The notes: generated by a model not told the origin, from the sequence alone. Positions 16,501 through 26,149 are shown, counted from the stretch's first letter. The stretch is 64,000 bases of DNA from Butyrivibrio hungatei NK4A153 (GCF_000424465.1 NZ_KE384196.1:149071-213070), one strand, 5' to 3'. Translations and numbers: made by a program.

Positions 16501-17628
16501 ATGAAAAAAAGGGAAAAATTTATTGCGATTGCAATGTGCACAGCTATGGCCTTTTCCGTTGTAGCTTGTGGAAAAGATAAGGGAGCTGATGATTCATCAC
16601 TCTCAGTTTCGGTTGAGGATGTTACAACTGAGGCTTCTTCAGAGGCTTCTACAGAAGAGGCAGAGAACTTTGAAGTTCCTGAAGGAATGTACCTCAGTGA
16701 GATCACAGGTGAGCCTATCAGTGAAGAACTTAAAGATCAGCGTCCCGTCGCTGTAATGGTTGATAATGAGAAGACAGCGCTTCCTCATTTCGGAACATCG
16801 GAAGCAGACGTTGTTTATGAGCTTATGAACAGCACACAGAATGACAGAATTACCAGACTTATGTGTATCGTTAAGGACTGGGATAAGATTGAACAGATGG
16901 GAAGCGTAAGAAGTACACGTCCTACTAATATTCTTCTTGCAGCTGAGTGGAATGCGGTACTTTGCCATGACGGCGGACCTTTCTATATCGATGAGTATTT
17001 GAAGAATCCTTGGGCACAGCATTTCTCAGGCACATTTTCCAGAGTAAAGAACGGAAAGCCCAGAGAATTTACAGAGTATGTTTGCAAGGGAGATCTTGAT
17101 GAGAACTTCTCAAATACAGCAAGCAAAACAGGATATTCAAAAACATACACTGAGTATAAGAATGACGGTAGTCACTTCAACTTTGCTCCTTATGGCAAAG
17201 AAGTAGACCTTACAAAAGTATATGACAGAACATATCCTGCAACAGAGATTGCACTTCCTTTCTGGCATAATACTTCAACTCTTAAGTACAACGATCAGAC
17301 TAAAGAATATGAGTATTATGAGTATGGATCACGTCATGAGGATGCTGAGGACAATGAACCTCTCAGCTTCAAGAACGTAATTATCCAGAAATGTGATTTC
17401 CATCAGTATGATGATCACGGTTATCTTATTTATAACTGTATCGCAGCAGGACAGCCCGGATGGTATATCACAAACGGTGTTGCCAAGGACATTACATGGG
17501 TTAAGGACGGAGAGACACATGTAACTAAGTACTATGACGATAAGGGTGAAGAGATTCAGATCAACACTGGTAAGACATATATCACACTTGTTCCGGCTGA
17601 TACATGGGATTCACTTACTGTAAAGTAA
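16501..17628 (+). CDS. DUF3048 lipoprotein (YerB-like)
   Basis: About 375 residues. Lipoprotein signal peptide with lipobox SVVACGK (cysteine near residue 23), an acidic serine-rich linker, then the DUF3048 fold: RPVAVMVDNEKTALPHFGTSEADVVYEL, the SVRSTRP motif, and the C-terminal half with NTGKTYITLVP. It is anchored on the outer face of the membrane; the biochemical role of the family is unknown. ATG 16501 has a GGGAGA ribosome site 8 nt upstream. A terminator follows at 17647. Confidence 0.88.
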   Translation: MKKREKFIAIAMCTAMAFSVVACGKDKGADDSSLSVSVEDVTTEASSEASTEEAENFEVPEGMYLSEITGEPISEELKDQRPVAVMVDNEKTALPHFGTSEADVVYELMNSTQNDRITRLMCIVKDWDKIEQMGSVRSTRPTNILLAAEWNAVLCHDGGPFYIDEYLKNPWAQHFSGTFSRVKNGKPREFTEYVCKGDLDENFSNTASKTGYSKTYTEYKNDGSHFNFAPYGKEVDLTKVYDRTYPATEIALPFWHNTSTLKYNDQTKEYEYYEYGSRHEDAEDNEPLSFKNVIIQKCDFHQYDDHGYLIYNCIAAGQPGWYITNGVAKDITWVKDGETHVTKYYDDKGEEIQINTGKTYITLVPADTWDSLTVK

Positions 17629-17646
17629 TAAAATAATAGACTATGA

Positions 17647-17677
17647 GGGCTGCAATATTTTGCAGCCCTTCTATTTT
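17647..17677 (+). terminator. rho-independent terminator
   Basis: GGGCTGCAA/TTGCAGCCC with a 4-nt loop, followed by TTCTATTTT. It ends the DUF3048 transcript and lies only 10 nt before folA, overlapping the folA leader. Confidence 0.8.
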
Positions 17678-17687
17678 GGAGGAGAAT

Positions 17688-18176
17688 ATGAAAGCAATAG
17701 TAGCAGTGGATAAGAATTGGGCAATCGGATATCAGGGACGCCTTTTGGTGAGCATCAGAGCCGATCAGCAGAATTTTAAGAATTTAACAATGGGAAAGAC
17801 TATCGTGTATGGTCGTAAGACTCTTGAGACTTTTCCTCGAGGGGTAGTGCTTCCCGGAAGAAATAACATTATCCTTTCAACAAGAAAAGACTATGAAGTA
17901 AAGGATGCTGTTGTTGCGCACAATAAGGAAGAGCTTGCTGAGCTTTTAAAAGGTGTTCCTTCTGATGATATATTTATCATTGGTGGAGCAAGCGTGTATA
18001 ATGAATTTATTGATGAGTGTGATACAGCGATTGTCACTTTTATCGATAAGGAATATCAGGCAGACAGTTTTTTCCCTAATCTTGATGAAAACACTGCCTG
18101 GGAACTTGTAGAAGAGAGTGAGGAACAGGTTTATTTCGACATAACATATACGTACAGGACATACAAAAAGAAATAA
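17688..18176 (+). CDS. folA: dihydrofolate reductase
   Basis: Reduces dihydrofolate with NADPH, restoring the folate consumed by ThyA. The 162-residue protein begins MKAIVAVDKNWAIGYQGRL, has GKTIVYGRKTLETFP and the NADPH loop IIGGASVYNEFI, and ends with the YTYRTYKK strand. ATG 17688 directly follows GGAGGAGAAT. It is followed after 22 nt by a lipid kinase on the same strand. Confidence 0.93.
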   Translation: MKAIVAVDKNWAIGYQGRLLVSIRADQQNFKNLTMGKTIVYGRKTLETFPRGVVLPGRNNIILSTRKDYEVKDAVVAHNKEELAELLKGVPSDDIFIIGGASVYNEFIDECDTAIVTFIDKEYQADSFFPNLDENTAWELVEESEEQVYFDITYTYRTYKKK

Positions 18177-18198
18177 AGATACAACGGGGGTAACGCAT

Positions 18199-19101
18199 AT
18201 GGAGAAAAGAGTTCTTATTTTGATAAATAAAACTGCGGGGGTTGGAAAAGCAGGAAATTATACTTTGGACATAGTTACGAGGTTTGCGAAGGCAGGATAT
18301 GAGCCGGTTGTATTCCCTATTTTGCCTGAGGATGATATTACCTCGGAAACTATCATTTATCAGTATGACGGTCGTGTTGACGCCATACTGTGCAGCGGCG
18401 GAGACGGTACGCTCAATCATGTTGTAAATGCAATAATGCGTATGTGCAATAAGCCTGTTTTGTCGTATATACCGGCGGGAAGTACCAATGATTTTGCAAA
18501 GGGACTGGGAATACCGGGAGTCAGAGCAAGGGCAATCGAGGCCGCGGTAGACGGAAAGCCGTTCAAGTATGATGTAGGAAAGATGAATGGCACGTATTTT
18601 AATTATGTTGCGGCGTTCGGAGCTTTTTCTAAAGTAAGTTATGCAACGGATCAGGAACTTAAAAATGTTCTTGGTTATGCGGCATACTTACTCAGTGCGG
18701 TTGCAGAACTTCCGCAGAATATCGGATACAGCTGTCATATGGAAATTGAAGCGGACGGAGTAAAAGAGAGCGGTGACTACGTTTTCGGAGCAGTGAGCAA
18801 CTCATCATCTGTTGCGGGAATGACGCTCTTTGGAGATGAGCTGATACAGCAGGATGACGGACAGATGGAGCTTATTCTTATACACGCGCCCAAGAATCTT
18901 GCTGAATTTAATTCAATAATCTCGGCACTTGCGATGAAGCAGCCCGATAACCCGTACCTTACATATAAGCAGGTTAAGCATGTTACGTTCAAGGCTTCGG
19001 AAGAAGTAGAATGGACTTTGGACGGCGAATATGGCGGATCCTACAAGGAAACGGATGTATCTGTTATCGAGAAAGCCATAACTATAAGGACAAAGAATTA
19101 A
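18199..19101 (+). CDS. diacylglycerol kinase family lipid kinase
   Basis: 300 residues of the DagK/YegS family: N-terminal LILINKTAGVGKA, the nucleotide/metal motif CSGGDGTLNHVVNAIM near residue 70 and PAGSTNDFAKGLGIP near 93, and a C-terminal beta domain ending EWTLDGEYGG. It phosphorylates diacylglycerol or a related lipid at the membrane. The exact lipid is not defined by sequence. It is probably co-transcribed with folA. Confidence 0.9.
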   Translation: MEKRVLILINKTAGVGKAGNYTLDIVTRFAKAGYEPVVFPILPEDDITSETIIYQYDGRVDAILCSGGDGTLNHVVNAIMRMCNKPVLSYIPAGSTNDFAKGLGIPGVRARAIEAAVDGKPFKYDVGKMNGTYFNYVAAFGAFSKVSYATDQELKNVLGYAAYLLSAVAELPQNIGYSCHMEIEADGVKESGDYVFGAVSNSSSVAGMTLFGDELIQQDDGQMELILIHAPKNLAEFNSIISALAMKQPDNPYLTYKQVKHVTFKASEEVEWTLDGEYGGSYKETDVSVIEKAITIRTKN

Positions 19102-19110
19102 TTTAATAAA

Positions 19111-19155
19111 GCAAAAGGCTGACGCTATGGGGGTACCTAAGCGTCAGCCTTTTGC
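19111..19155. terminator. bidirectional terminator
   Basis: A 16-bp perfect stem (AAAAGGCTGACGCT with AGCGTCAGCCTTTT) between convergent lipid kinase and araA genes, with A-rich left and T-rich right arms that serve both directions. Confidence 0.85.
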
Positions 19156-19268
19156 ATAAGTCGTGCAATTTTGGGAAGCGCTGATGAAGCGTTTTTGCGC
19201 ATCCCGCGAAGTGGTTAAGGAAATACTGTAATGGTCGGTATTTCCCTGAAAAAAAGAGGTTTGTGGGG

Positions 19269-20765
19269 TTATCTATAGAATACTTCACCGAGTTTAAGGT
19301 CTCTCTTAAACGCCGGTATAGAAGTGTTCTTATCAATTATTACAGATTCAATTCCCATGATCTCAGCCCAGTCAGCCATCTGGTCTACTGTGAGGTCATA
19401 AGAGAATGCTGTGTGGTGTGCGCCGCCTGCAAGAATCCATGCTTCAGCACCTGTGTAAAGATCCGGATACGGTGTCCAGTATGCTGTTGCAACCGGAAGA
19501 TTAGGCATGGGCTTTTCTGTCTTTTTACATTCAACTTCGTTGATAATAAGACGGAATCTGTTTCCGAGGTCAACAAGTGATGTGGCAACACCCTTTCCTT
19601 CTTTTGATGTAAATACAAGTCTTGCGGGATCTTCCCTGTCACCCATTGAAAGAGGTTTAACCCTGATACTGATAGGGCCGTCTGCGATAGTAGGGCATAT
19701 CTCAAGCATGTGAGCTTCGAGTATTCCTTCTTTTCCTCTTACAAGGTTATATGTGTAATCCTCAAGCATTGAAGTACCCTTAGCGTCTTTCATGCCTGCG
19801 GTCATTATCTTCATAAGACGAACCATTGCGGCAACTTTCCAGTCACCCTCTGCGCCAAATCCGTAGCCTTTTTCCATAAGTCTCTGGATTGCAAGTCCGG
19901 GAAGCTGGCCGAGTGAACCGAGGTCTCCGAAGTGAGTTACGATTGCCTGATAGTTCTTTTCCTCAAGAAATCTCTCAAAACCAAGTTCTATCTGAGCCTG
20001 AACGGCTACGTGTTTCTTGAATTCATCGGGATCTCTTCCGTCGAGAATGATCTCGTACTTGTCATAATATTCATCGAGCAGTGCGCTTACGTCGGCAGCA
20101 TTTACAGCTGCTACGCTGTCTGCAATTTCATTTACGGGATAAGTATCAACTTCCCAGCCAAACTTGATCTGAGCTTCAACCTTATCACCTTCTGTAACCG
20201 CAACATTTCTCATGTTGTCGGCAACTCTCATAACTCTGATGTGGCTTGATTCCATGACGCCGACAGCGGTTCTCATCCAGGATGCGATCCTGCTTCTTAC
20301 TTCGGTGTCTTTCCAATATCCTGCGATAACCTTGCGCTCAATACGCATTCTGCTGACGATGTGACCGTATTCTCTGTCGCCGTGTGCAGCCTGGTTCTCG
20401 TTCATGAAGTCCATATCAATTGTATCGTAAGGAATTTCTTCATTGTACTGAGTGTGCAAGTGAAGGAGAGGCTTTCTGAACTCCTGAAGTCCGATTATCC
20501 AGGACTTTGCAGGTGAAAATGTGTGCATCCATGTGATGACGCCTGCGCATGTTTCGTCAGCATTTGCCTCGTTGAAAGTTTGTCTGATGAGCCGGTTTGT
20601 TATAAGAACCGGTTTCCATACAACTTCGTACGGTAACATTCCGGATTTGTTGAGCTCTTCAACAATTTCTTTTGAATGATCGGCAACGTGTCTCAGGACT
20701 TCATCCCCATAAAGATCCTGAGAGCCCGTGCAAAACCAAAACTTGTATGACTTTGTTTTGATCAT
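19269..20765 (-). CDS. araA: L-arabinose isomerase
   Basis: Converts L-arabinose to L-ribulose. At 498 residues it has the family's normal length and opening (FWFCTGSQDLYGDEVLRHV), with the metal- and substrate-binding regions FGAEGDWK near 305 and AYWTPYPDLYTGAEAWILAG plus GAHHTAFSYDLT near 445. araB and araD are not in the window. araR lies upstream on the same strand and an AraR box lies 92-107 nt before the start codon, so it is arabinose-regulated. GGAGGGT precedes the ATG. Confidence 0.96.
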   Translation of the reverse strand: MIKTKSYKFWFCTGSQDLYGDEVLRHVADHSKEIVEELNKSGMLPYEVVWKPVLITNRLIRQTFNEANADETCAGVITWMHTFSPAKSWIIGLQEFRKPLLHLHTQYNEEIPYDTIDMDFMNENQAAHGDREYGHIVSRMRIERKVIAGYWKDTEVRSRIASWMRTAVGVMESSHIRVMRVADNMRNVAVTEGDKVEAQIKFGWEVDTYPVNEIADSVAAVNAADVSALLDEYYDKYEIILDGRDPDEFKKHVAVQAQIELGFERFLEEKNYQAIVTHFGDLGSLGQLPGLAIQRLMEKGYGFGAEGDWKVAAMVRLMKIMTAGMKDAKGTSMLEDYTYNLVRGKEGILEAHMLEICPTIADGPISIRVKPLSMGDREDPARLVFTSKEGKGVATSLVDLGNRFRLIINEVECKKTEKPMPNLPVATAYWTPYPDLYTGAEAWILAGGAHHTAFSYDLTVDQMADWAEIMGIESVIIDKNTSIPAFKRDLKLGEVFYR

Positions 20766-20856
20766 GTGTAACCCTCCTTAAAAATATAGCGTTATTACCC
20801 CATGTATTGCTTTCCCTTCTCACAAAAAAGACAATACGTTATAATCTGATTTTCAA

Positions 20857-20872
20857 ACTTGTACGTACGAGT
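20857..20872. promoter_or_regulatory. AraR operator upstream of araA
   Basis: ACTTGTACGTACGAGT closely matches the Bacillus AraR box ATTTGTACGTACAAAT (known from that family). It lies between araR and araA, directly 3' of a TTGACC on the minus strand that could be the -35 element. Confidence 0.85.
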
Positions 20873-20920
20873 GGTCAAGTTGTAAACATTCTGTGCGGGT
20901 TACCGTTTAGGGGTTAATTT

Positions 20921-22009
20921 TTACATGCTTTTGCAGGAGTTGCCAACGATGAGCTTGGGTTCTATGACAATTGTTTTGTCGACTTCTTCGCCGTGGATCA
21001 TTTTAAGGAGTGCCTCTGCGGCAATCTTGCCGAGTTCCTGCTGGGGGTGGGCTATGGTTGTGAGGGTAATGTCTGTGTTACTTGCAGTTTGCGAGTTGTC
21101 ATATCCTGTGATTGAAATGTCCTCAGGAACCTTAAGGCCGAGCTCGCGTATAGCTTTGATGAGGTGAAAGGCTATCTGATCGTTGTAGGCTACGATGGCG
21201 TCGACTTTTTTACCGCTTTTGATCATCTTCTGCAGAGTGGTGTAGGGGTGCACGGCTCTGTCTTCTGTGTAGAACCATATGACATTTTCCGGATCATATG
21301 TGATTCCTGCTTTGGCGAGAGCCTTGGCATAACCTTTGTGCCTGTTTTGCCCCTGCGTGTCATCGCTTTTAAATACCCCGAGGATATTCCTGTGTCCAAG
21401 ATTGATCAGGTGCTCTGTCAAAAGATATGTGCCTTTCTCGTCATTCATGATGACATGCGGTTTGTCTTCCATAACGGAGTATGCGCCCTGAATGAAGATA
21501 TAGGGGATTCCGTAAGAATCAAGCTTGTCATACAGATACTTGTGCTTGCAAAAAACGTTACTCTTACTGGGTTCTATGATTATGCCGTCGATATTTTTTT
21601 CAATAAGCTCTTCCAGACACTTTATTTCTCTTGTCCTTGAGTTGTTTGTATTTTTGAGCACAATACTGTACCCGTTTTCAGAAAGAACGGAATCGATACC
21701 GCTTATGACTTTCGGGAAAATGTAGTCCGAAAGGTACGTCATCACAACGGCGATATCCTTTGAGTCTTTTTTAAATCTTGAAGCATCGGAGCAGTAAGTG
21801 CCGCTTCCCTGAACCGCATATACAAAGCCTTCATTTATCAGGTTGGAGATGGCTTTTCTGACTGTCTGACGGCTTACGCCATACTTTGCGGTAAGCACGT
21901 TCTCGGACGGCATTTTTTTTCCGGGTTTTATCTTTTCCTCCAGGATGAGTTGCTTTAGTTCTTCCTCTATTTGCTGATATTTAAGCGATGTTGATTTTGG
22001 GTTATCCAT
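20921..22009 (-). CDS. araR: arabinose repressor, GntR-type
   Basis: 362 residues. GntR winged-helix domain at the N-terminus (LKQLILEEKIKPGKKMPSEN, KYGVSRQTVRKAISNLINEG, residues 14-60), then a LacI/PBP1-type sugar-binding domain (AVVMTYLSDYIFPKVISGID, GYDNSQTASNTDITLTTI). This chimeric build is that of Bacillus AraR, which releases DNA when L-arabinose binds. It lies directly upstream of araA, with AraR-like palindromes before both genes, so self-repression is expected. GGGGAGC precedes the ATG. Confidence 0.92.
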   Translation of the reverse strand: MDNPKSTSLKYQQIEEELKQLILEEKIKPGKKMPSENVLTAKYGVSRQTVRKAISNLINEGFVYAVQGSGTYCSDASRFKKDSKDIAVVMTYLSDYIFPKVISGIDSVLSENGYSIVLKNTNNSRTREIKCLEELIEKNIDGIIIEPSKSNVFCKHKYLYDKLDSYGIPYIFIQGAYSVMEDKPHVIMNDEKGTYLLTEHLINLGHRNILGVFKSDDTQGQNRHKGYAKALAKAGITYDPENVIWFYTEDRAVHPYTTLQKMIKSGKKVDAIVAYNDQIAFHLIKAIRELGLKVPEDISITGYDNSQTASNTDITLTTIAHPQQELGKIAAEALLKMIHGEEVDKTIVIEPKLIVGNSCKSM

Positions 22010-22070
22010 GATTGCTCCCCTTTATAATAAGCTTGAGATAATATATGTATTTTATCACCGATTAAACGTA

Positions 22071-22086
22071 AGTTGTATATACAAGT
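22071..22086. promoter_or_regulatory. AraR operator upstream of araR
   Basis: AGTTGTATATACAAGT is a near-perfect dyad with the TTGTA/TACAA arms of the AraR box, 62 nt before the araR start codon. The centre differs (TA instead of CG). Confidence 0.7.
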
Positions 22087-22170
22087 TTTAAAGCGTTGTG
22101 ACCACAATGTTGCGCCGAGGTAGTGGTTTTGGTAAACTTCGAGTAGTGCAGGAAGGAACTTTAAAGCGAA

Positions 22171-23100
22171 ATGTTTTTGTATGAGAAAAAGAATCATAAA
22201 AAAGACGGACATGAGTATATTGCGATAACGGGATATGAGGGCAGCATCAGGAAACTTGTGATACCTCATAAGATTGACGGCGCCTTGGTTGAGGAAATAG
22301 GAAATCACTCTTTTTCAGGAAGAGACGATATCGAAAGTGTTGTACTTCCCAAGAGTATTAAGACTGTTTTCGGATTTGCTTTTCACAACTGTAAGTCGCT
22401 TAAAGAGATAAGCGTGTACGATGGAATAATCGATTATTACGACGGCGTTTTGAGGCAGTGCGACAGTCTCAGAAAAATAGATGTGACTATAAAAAGCGGA
22501 AGATACGAGATAATTCGAAATTTTCTCGCGGATGTGGACAGGACACTGAGCTTTTGGATAAAGATTCATCAGGAGGATGGAAACGTTGAAGAAGCTCTTT
22601 TGACCTTTCCTGAGTTTCTTTATGATTTCAATGAGAATACAATGGCGAGGACGATCCAGTTCTCTATAGGCGGATCGGGCTATGCGTACAGGGAGTGCGT
22701 TGACAGGAGTTTCATCAATTTCAGGGAGTATGACAAGCTCTTTGAAAAGGCGATAATAGACGGAAGCGAGATCGCTGAGGATATAGCTATGGGGAGGCTT
22801 TTGTATCCGCTTAAACTTGAAGACAGATTCAGAGAAAAGTATGAGGAGTATGTTTCCGATAATTTTGGAAGCATTTTTAACAGATTGATAGATGAGGCAT
22901 CTGAGACGGAAGAGAATCTTGAGTATATCGGTAAGCTCCTTGATTACAGGATGGGTGCGACCGGAGCTCTTTTCCTTGATGAGCATATCGAAGAGGGGAT
23001 AAAAAGAGCTACGGATGCCGGAAAGACTTTGCTGTGCGCGGTTATTGTCGAGCGGAGCAGAAAGCCCGGTGGGAATTTCGAGGAATTCAATCTTTTGTAA
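22171..23100 (+). CDS. leucine-rich repeat (BspA-type) protein, first gene of LRR-VWA-MoxR module
   Basis: 309 residues, no signal peptide, so intracellular. The first ~110 residues are BspA-like LRR_5 repeats (LVIPHKIDGALVEEIGNHSF, SVVLPKSIKTVFGFAFHNC, SLKEISVYDG). The rest is helical, rich in acidic and aromatic residues, of unknown fold (TARKIQF-like to EFNLL). The next gene begins 15 nt later and the ATPase follows, so it is probably the substrate- or target-recognition part of this module. The ATG has AAGGAA upstream. Confidence 0.75.
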   Translation: MFLYEKKNHKKDGHEYIAITGYEGSIRKLVIPHKIDGALVEEIGNHSFSGRDDIESVVLPKSIKTVFGFAFHNCKSLKEISVYDGIIDYYDGVLRQCDSLRKIDVTIKSGRYEIIRNFLADVDRTLSFWIKIHQEDGNVEEALLTFPEFLYDFNENTMARTIQFSIGGSGYAYRECVDRSFINFREYDKLFEKAIIDGSEIAEDIAMGRLLYPLKLEDRFREKYEEYVSDNFGSIFNRLIDEASETEENLEYIGKLLDYRMGATGALFLDEHIEEGIKRATDAGKTLLCAVIVERSRKPGGNFEEFNLL

Positions 23101-23115
23101 AAGGCGGAGGCTGAG

Positions 23116-24498
23116 ATGGAGAAAGACATGGATCAAGGTACTTCCGGAAGTGCGAAAAGAAGGGAGCTTGAGGCTGTAGGTGTAAAGGCACTTGAGGCTT
23201 CGAGAACGGAACTATATATTGCTATGAGATTCATGGGGGCAGCGCTTATGAGCCTTCGGTATGAGATGGATCTTTCGACGGTTACAGTAGGTACGGATGC
23301 GGTGAACATCAGGTACAATCCTTCGTATATATTAAAGCTCTTTGTCGAGGAGCCGGGGAAGCTTAACAGAACGTATCTGCACATGATACTTCACTGCATA
23401 TTCAGGCATATGTACACCTCAGCGTTCTATGAGGATGAGAGACTCTTTGATCTGTGCGCCGATATCGTGGTCGAATCGATTCTCGACGGTATGGACTATC
23501 CTTGCATCTACAGGGTTACGTCGGATTACAGGGACAGGATGTATGCGCTTTTAGAGGATGAACTCAAGGTTTTGACTGTGGAGAAGTTATACAGATTTTT
23601 TTCTGTTGAGGGAAAAGAACTTTCGATAGATGAGCTTGAACGGGCAGAGCGGGAGTTTAAGCTTGATGATCACGGTTTTTTCAGAAGGATTCCGAAGGAT
23701 GAGCCGGAGAAAGAAAACGACGAAGATGAGAAGCTTAAGGAAAAGCTGATAAGTCCGCTTGTTTTAAGGGAGATTAAGGATAAAGAAAAAGACTGGGAGA
23801 AAGAGGCAAAACGTCTTCAGAGCGAGATAGATGCGCTTTCAAGCAGGGCGTCGGATAAGGTCGGGAAGCTCTCTTTTCTTCTGCAGATACAGAATACGTC
23901 AAGGACGGATTACCGGGAATTTTTAAAGAGGTTTATGATACTTAGGGAAGAGGGCGGTATCGACCTTGATAGCTTCGACTACGGGATGTATTCCTTTGGG
24001 ATGACGCATTACGGAAATATGCCGCTTATTGAAGAGAACGAGTTCAGGGAAGTTAAGCGGTTAAAAGAGCTGGTGATCGCGGTGGATACTTCGGCGTCCT
24101 GTACGGATACGCTGCTTGAGGGATTTCTTCGAGAGGCGGCGAAAATTCTTTTGGACAAGGAGAGCTTTTTTCAGAAGATCAAGGTGCATCTTATCGAGTG
24201 CGACGACAGGGTGCAGAAGGATGAGCTTATTGAATCCGTTGAAGATATGGAGAGGCGCATCGGTAAGATTACGGTTGAAGGCGGCTTTGGAACGGACTTT
24301 AGGCCTGTGTTTGAATATGTCGAGAACTTGCGCGAAAAGGGAGAGTTTGAGAATCTGAAGGGGCTAATATATTTTACCGACGGGTATGGAGAGTATCCGG
24401 AAAAGAGCCCTGACTACGATGTTGCGTTTGCGTTTCCGAAGGATGGTGACATCGATGATACAAAGGTGCCGGAGTGGGCGCTGAAGCTCTATGTATAA
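23116..24498 (+). CDS. VWA/DUF2201-like metallopeptidase-related protein
   Basis: 460 residues. The N-terminal half resembles the DUF2201 putative metallopeptidase domain: the helix LHMILHCIFRHMYTS near residue 92 sits where that family has its HExxH motif, but the glutamate position holds methionine (HMILH). A highly charged linker (residues 190-250) follows. The C-terminal half is VWA-like with the metal-site DTSAS in LVIAVDTSASCTD near residue 325 and YFTDGYGEYP near 420. Such proteins usually pair with MoxR ATPases, as here. It probably acts as the adaptor or effector of the ATPase. Confidence 0.82.
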   Translation: MEKDMDQGTSGSAKRRELEAVGVKALEASRTELYIAMRFMGAALMSLRYEMDLSTVTVGTDAVNIRYNPSYILKLFVEEPGKLNRTYLHMILHCIFRHMYTSAFYEDERLFDLCADIVVESILDGMDYPCIYRVTSDYRDRMYALLEDELKVLTVEKLYRFFSVEGKELSIDELERAEREFKLDDHGFFRRIPKDEPEKENDEDEKLKEKLISPLVLREIKDKEKDWEKEAKRLQSEIDALSSRASDKVGKLSFLLQIQNTSRTDYREFLKRFMILREEGGIDLDSFDYGMYSFGMTHYGNMPLIEENEFREVKRLKELVIAVDTSASCTDTLLEGFLREAAKILLDKESFFQKIKVHLIECDDRVQKDELIESVEDMERRIGKITVEGGFGTDFRPVFEYVENLREKGEFENLKGLIYFTDGYGEYPEKSPDYDVAFAFPKDGDIDDTKVPEWALKLYV

Positions 24499-24613
24499 GA
24501 AAGTGGTTTTGAGTATGGCGCATAGATTTATACATTTGATTATGAAATATGCTGCGTAAATTGAAACACGTCTTTTTTAAGATAATTGCATAACAATAGA
24601 TGAGGGATTGACC

Positions 24614-26149
24614 ATGAACATAAATGAAGCAAAAGAGGAAGTGAAAAATGCCGTTAGGGCATATCTTACGAAAGATGAGAGCGGGCAGTATGAGATTCCC
24701 GTAAACAGGCAGAGACCCGTTCTTCTTATGGGACCTCCCGGAATAGGTAAGACTGCGATAATGGAGCAGATTGCGTGGGAGCTTGGAATAGGTCTTGTAT
24801 CTTATACGATAACTCATCACACGAGGCAGAGCACCATCGGACTTCCGATGATCTCTGAGAAAGAGTATGGTGGGAAGAAGTATTCGGTAACCGAATACAC
24901 TATGAGCGAGATAATAGCGGCTGTTTACGATCAGATAGAGAAATCCGGGGTAAAAGAGGGAATTCTTTTCCTTGATGAGATAAACTGCGTCTCGGAAACG
25001 CTTGCACCTACGATGCTTCAGTTTCTTCAGTACAAGACTTTCGGAACACATAAGCTTCCTGACGGATATATAATTGTGACTGCCGGAAATCCTGCGAAGT
25101 ATAACAAGTCGGTCAGAGATTTCGATATAGTAACTCTCGACAGAGTGCGTCAGATTGATATTGAAGAGGACTTTGAGGCGTGGAAGGAATATGCATATAA
25201 GGCAGGCGTTCACGGTGCGATCCTCGCTTATCTGGAGATTAAAAAAGATAATTTCTACAGCATCAGGACTGAGCTCGAGAAAAGAAGTTTTGTGACCGCA
25301 AGAGGCTGGGAGGATTTATCGAGAGTTATCAAGGTTCATGAGAAACTCGGCGTTGTTGTGGATGAGAATCTTGTCAGTCAGTATATTCAGAATGCGGATA
25401 TTGCTTCTGATTTTGCAACGTATTATGAGCTTTATCACAGGTACAGAGAGCTTTATAAGATTCCCAAGATTCTTGAGGGAGAGGCGTTTGAGGACAGGGA
25501 TGCCCTTCGAAACGGAAGCTTTGATGAAAAGCTCAGTATTATCGGGCTTCTTACAGATAAACTGATGGAAGAGTTTAGGGACTATGCCAAAGATCAAGCG
25601 GTTCAGAAGAGCTTGTTCGTAGTCTTGAAGGAGTTTCTTGGTTGCTGTGAAAAGAATGCCTTAAAAGCCGATGCTGCTTCGGAGTATTTATTGTCAAAAG
25701 CCGATGAGGAGCTGGAGATTTTAAAGAAGGATGTCGAGACCGGAATGGTGAGCCGCGATGACGAGAAGTACAGGCGAATTGCGGCAGCAGAGCTAAAGAA
25801 CTGCGCAGAGATTATTGCCAAGGATTGCGATAAGAATCCTGTCTCAGTGGTGAAAGAGTGGTTCAACAGCAGGGAGCTTTCAAGGAAAAATGCAAGTGAA
25901 GTGAGCGGAAGACATCTTACAAACAGCCTTGAATTTATAAATCGCGTGTTTGGCGATGAGGAGTCTCTTTCGGGAAGCCAGGAGATGGTCATTTTTCTTA
26001 CAGAGCTTTCGAACGCTTACTACAGCCTTAAGTTTGTTCGCGAGACGGGAAATGAAGCGTATTACAAATATAATAAGATACTGCTTTTGAATGACAGGAG
26101 GCAGGAGATTAATGAGGAGATTCGGAAGGTTGTGTATGAGCTGGAGTGA
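24614..26149 (+). CDS. MoxR-type AAA+ ATPase
   Basis: About 512 residues. Walker A GPPGIGKTAIMEQIA near residue 36, Walker B ILFLDEINCV near 118, sensor-1 VTAGNPAKYN and an arginine finger region DFDIVTLDRVRQI near 175, then a long helical C-terminal extension (residues 270-512) that is specific to this subgroup. It probably remodels or loads a partner in an ATP-dependent way with the VWA protein encoded just upstream. ATG 24614 (GAGGG 8 nt upstream) is preferred over an upstream TTG. The 115-nt gap from the VWA gene contains no obvious terminator. Confidence 0.86.
   Translation: MNINEAKEEVKNAVRAYLTKDESGQYEIPVNRQRPVLLMGPPGIGKTAIMEQIAWELGIGLVSYTITHHTRQSTIGLPMISEKEYGGKKYSVTEYTMSEIIAAVYDQIEKSGVKEGILFLDEINCVSETLAPTMLQFLQYKTFGTHKLPDGYIIVTAGNPAKYNKSVRDFDIVTLDRVRQIDIEEDFEAWKEYAYKAGVHGAILAYLEIKKDNFYSIRTELEKRSFVTARGWEDLSRVIKVHEKLGVVVDENLVSQYIQNADIASDFATYYELYHRYRELYKIPKILEGEAFEDRDALRNGSFDEKLSIIGLLTDKLMEEFRDYAKDQAVQKSLFVVLKEFLGCCEKNALKADAASEYLLSKADEELEILKKDVETGMVSRDDEKYRRIAAAELKNCAEIIAKDCDKNPVSVVKEWFNSRELSRKNASEVSGRHLTNSLEFINRVFGDEESLSGSQEMVIFLTELSNAYYSLKFVRETGNEAYYKYNKILLLNDRRQEINEEIRKVVYELE

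Noticed and set aside
23200..23420. Active metalloprotease in the VWA protein
   Set aside because: The HExxH glutamate position carries methionine, so catalysis by this site is unlikely.
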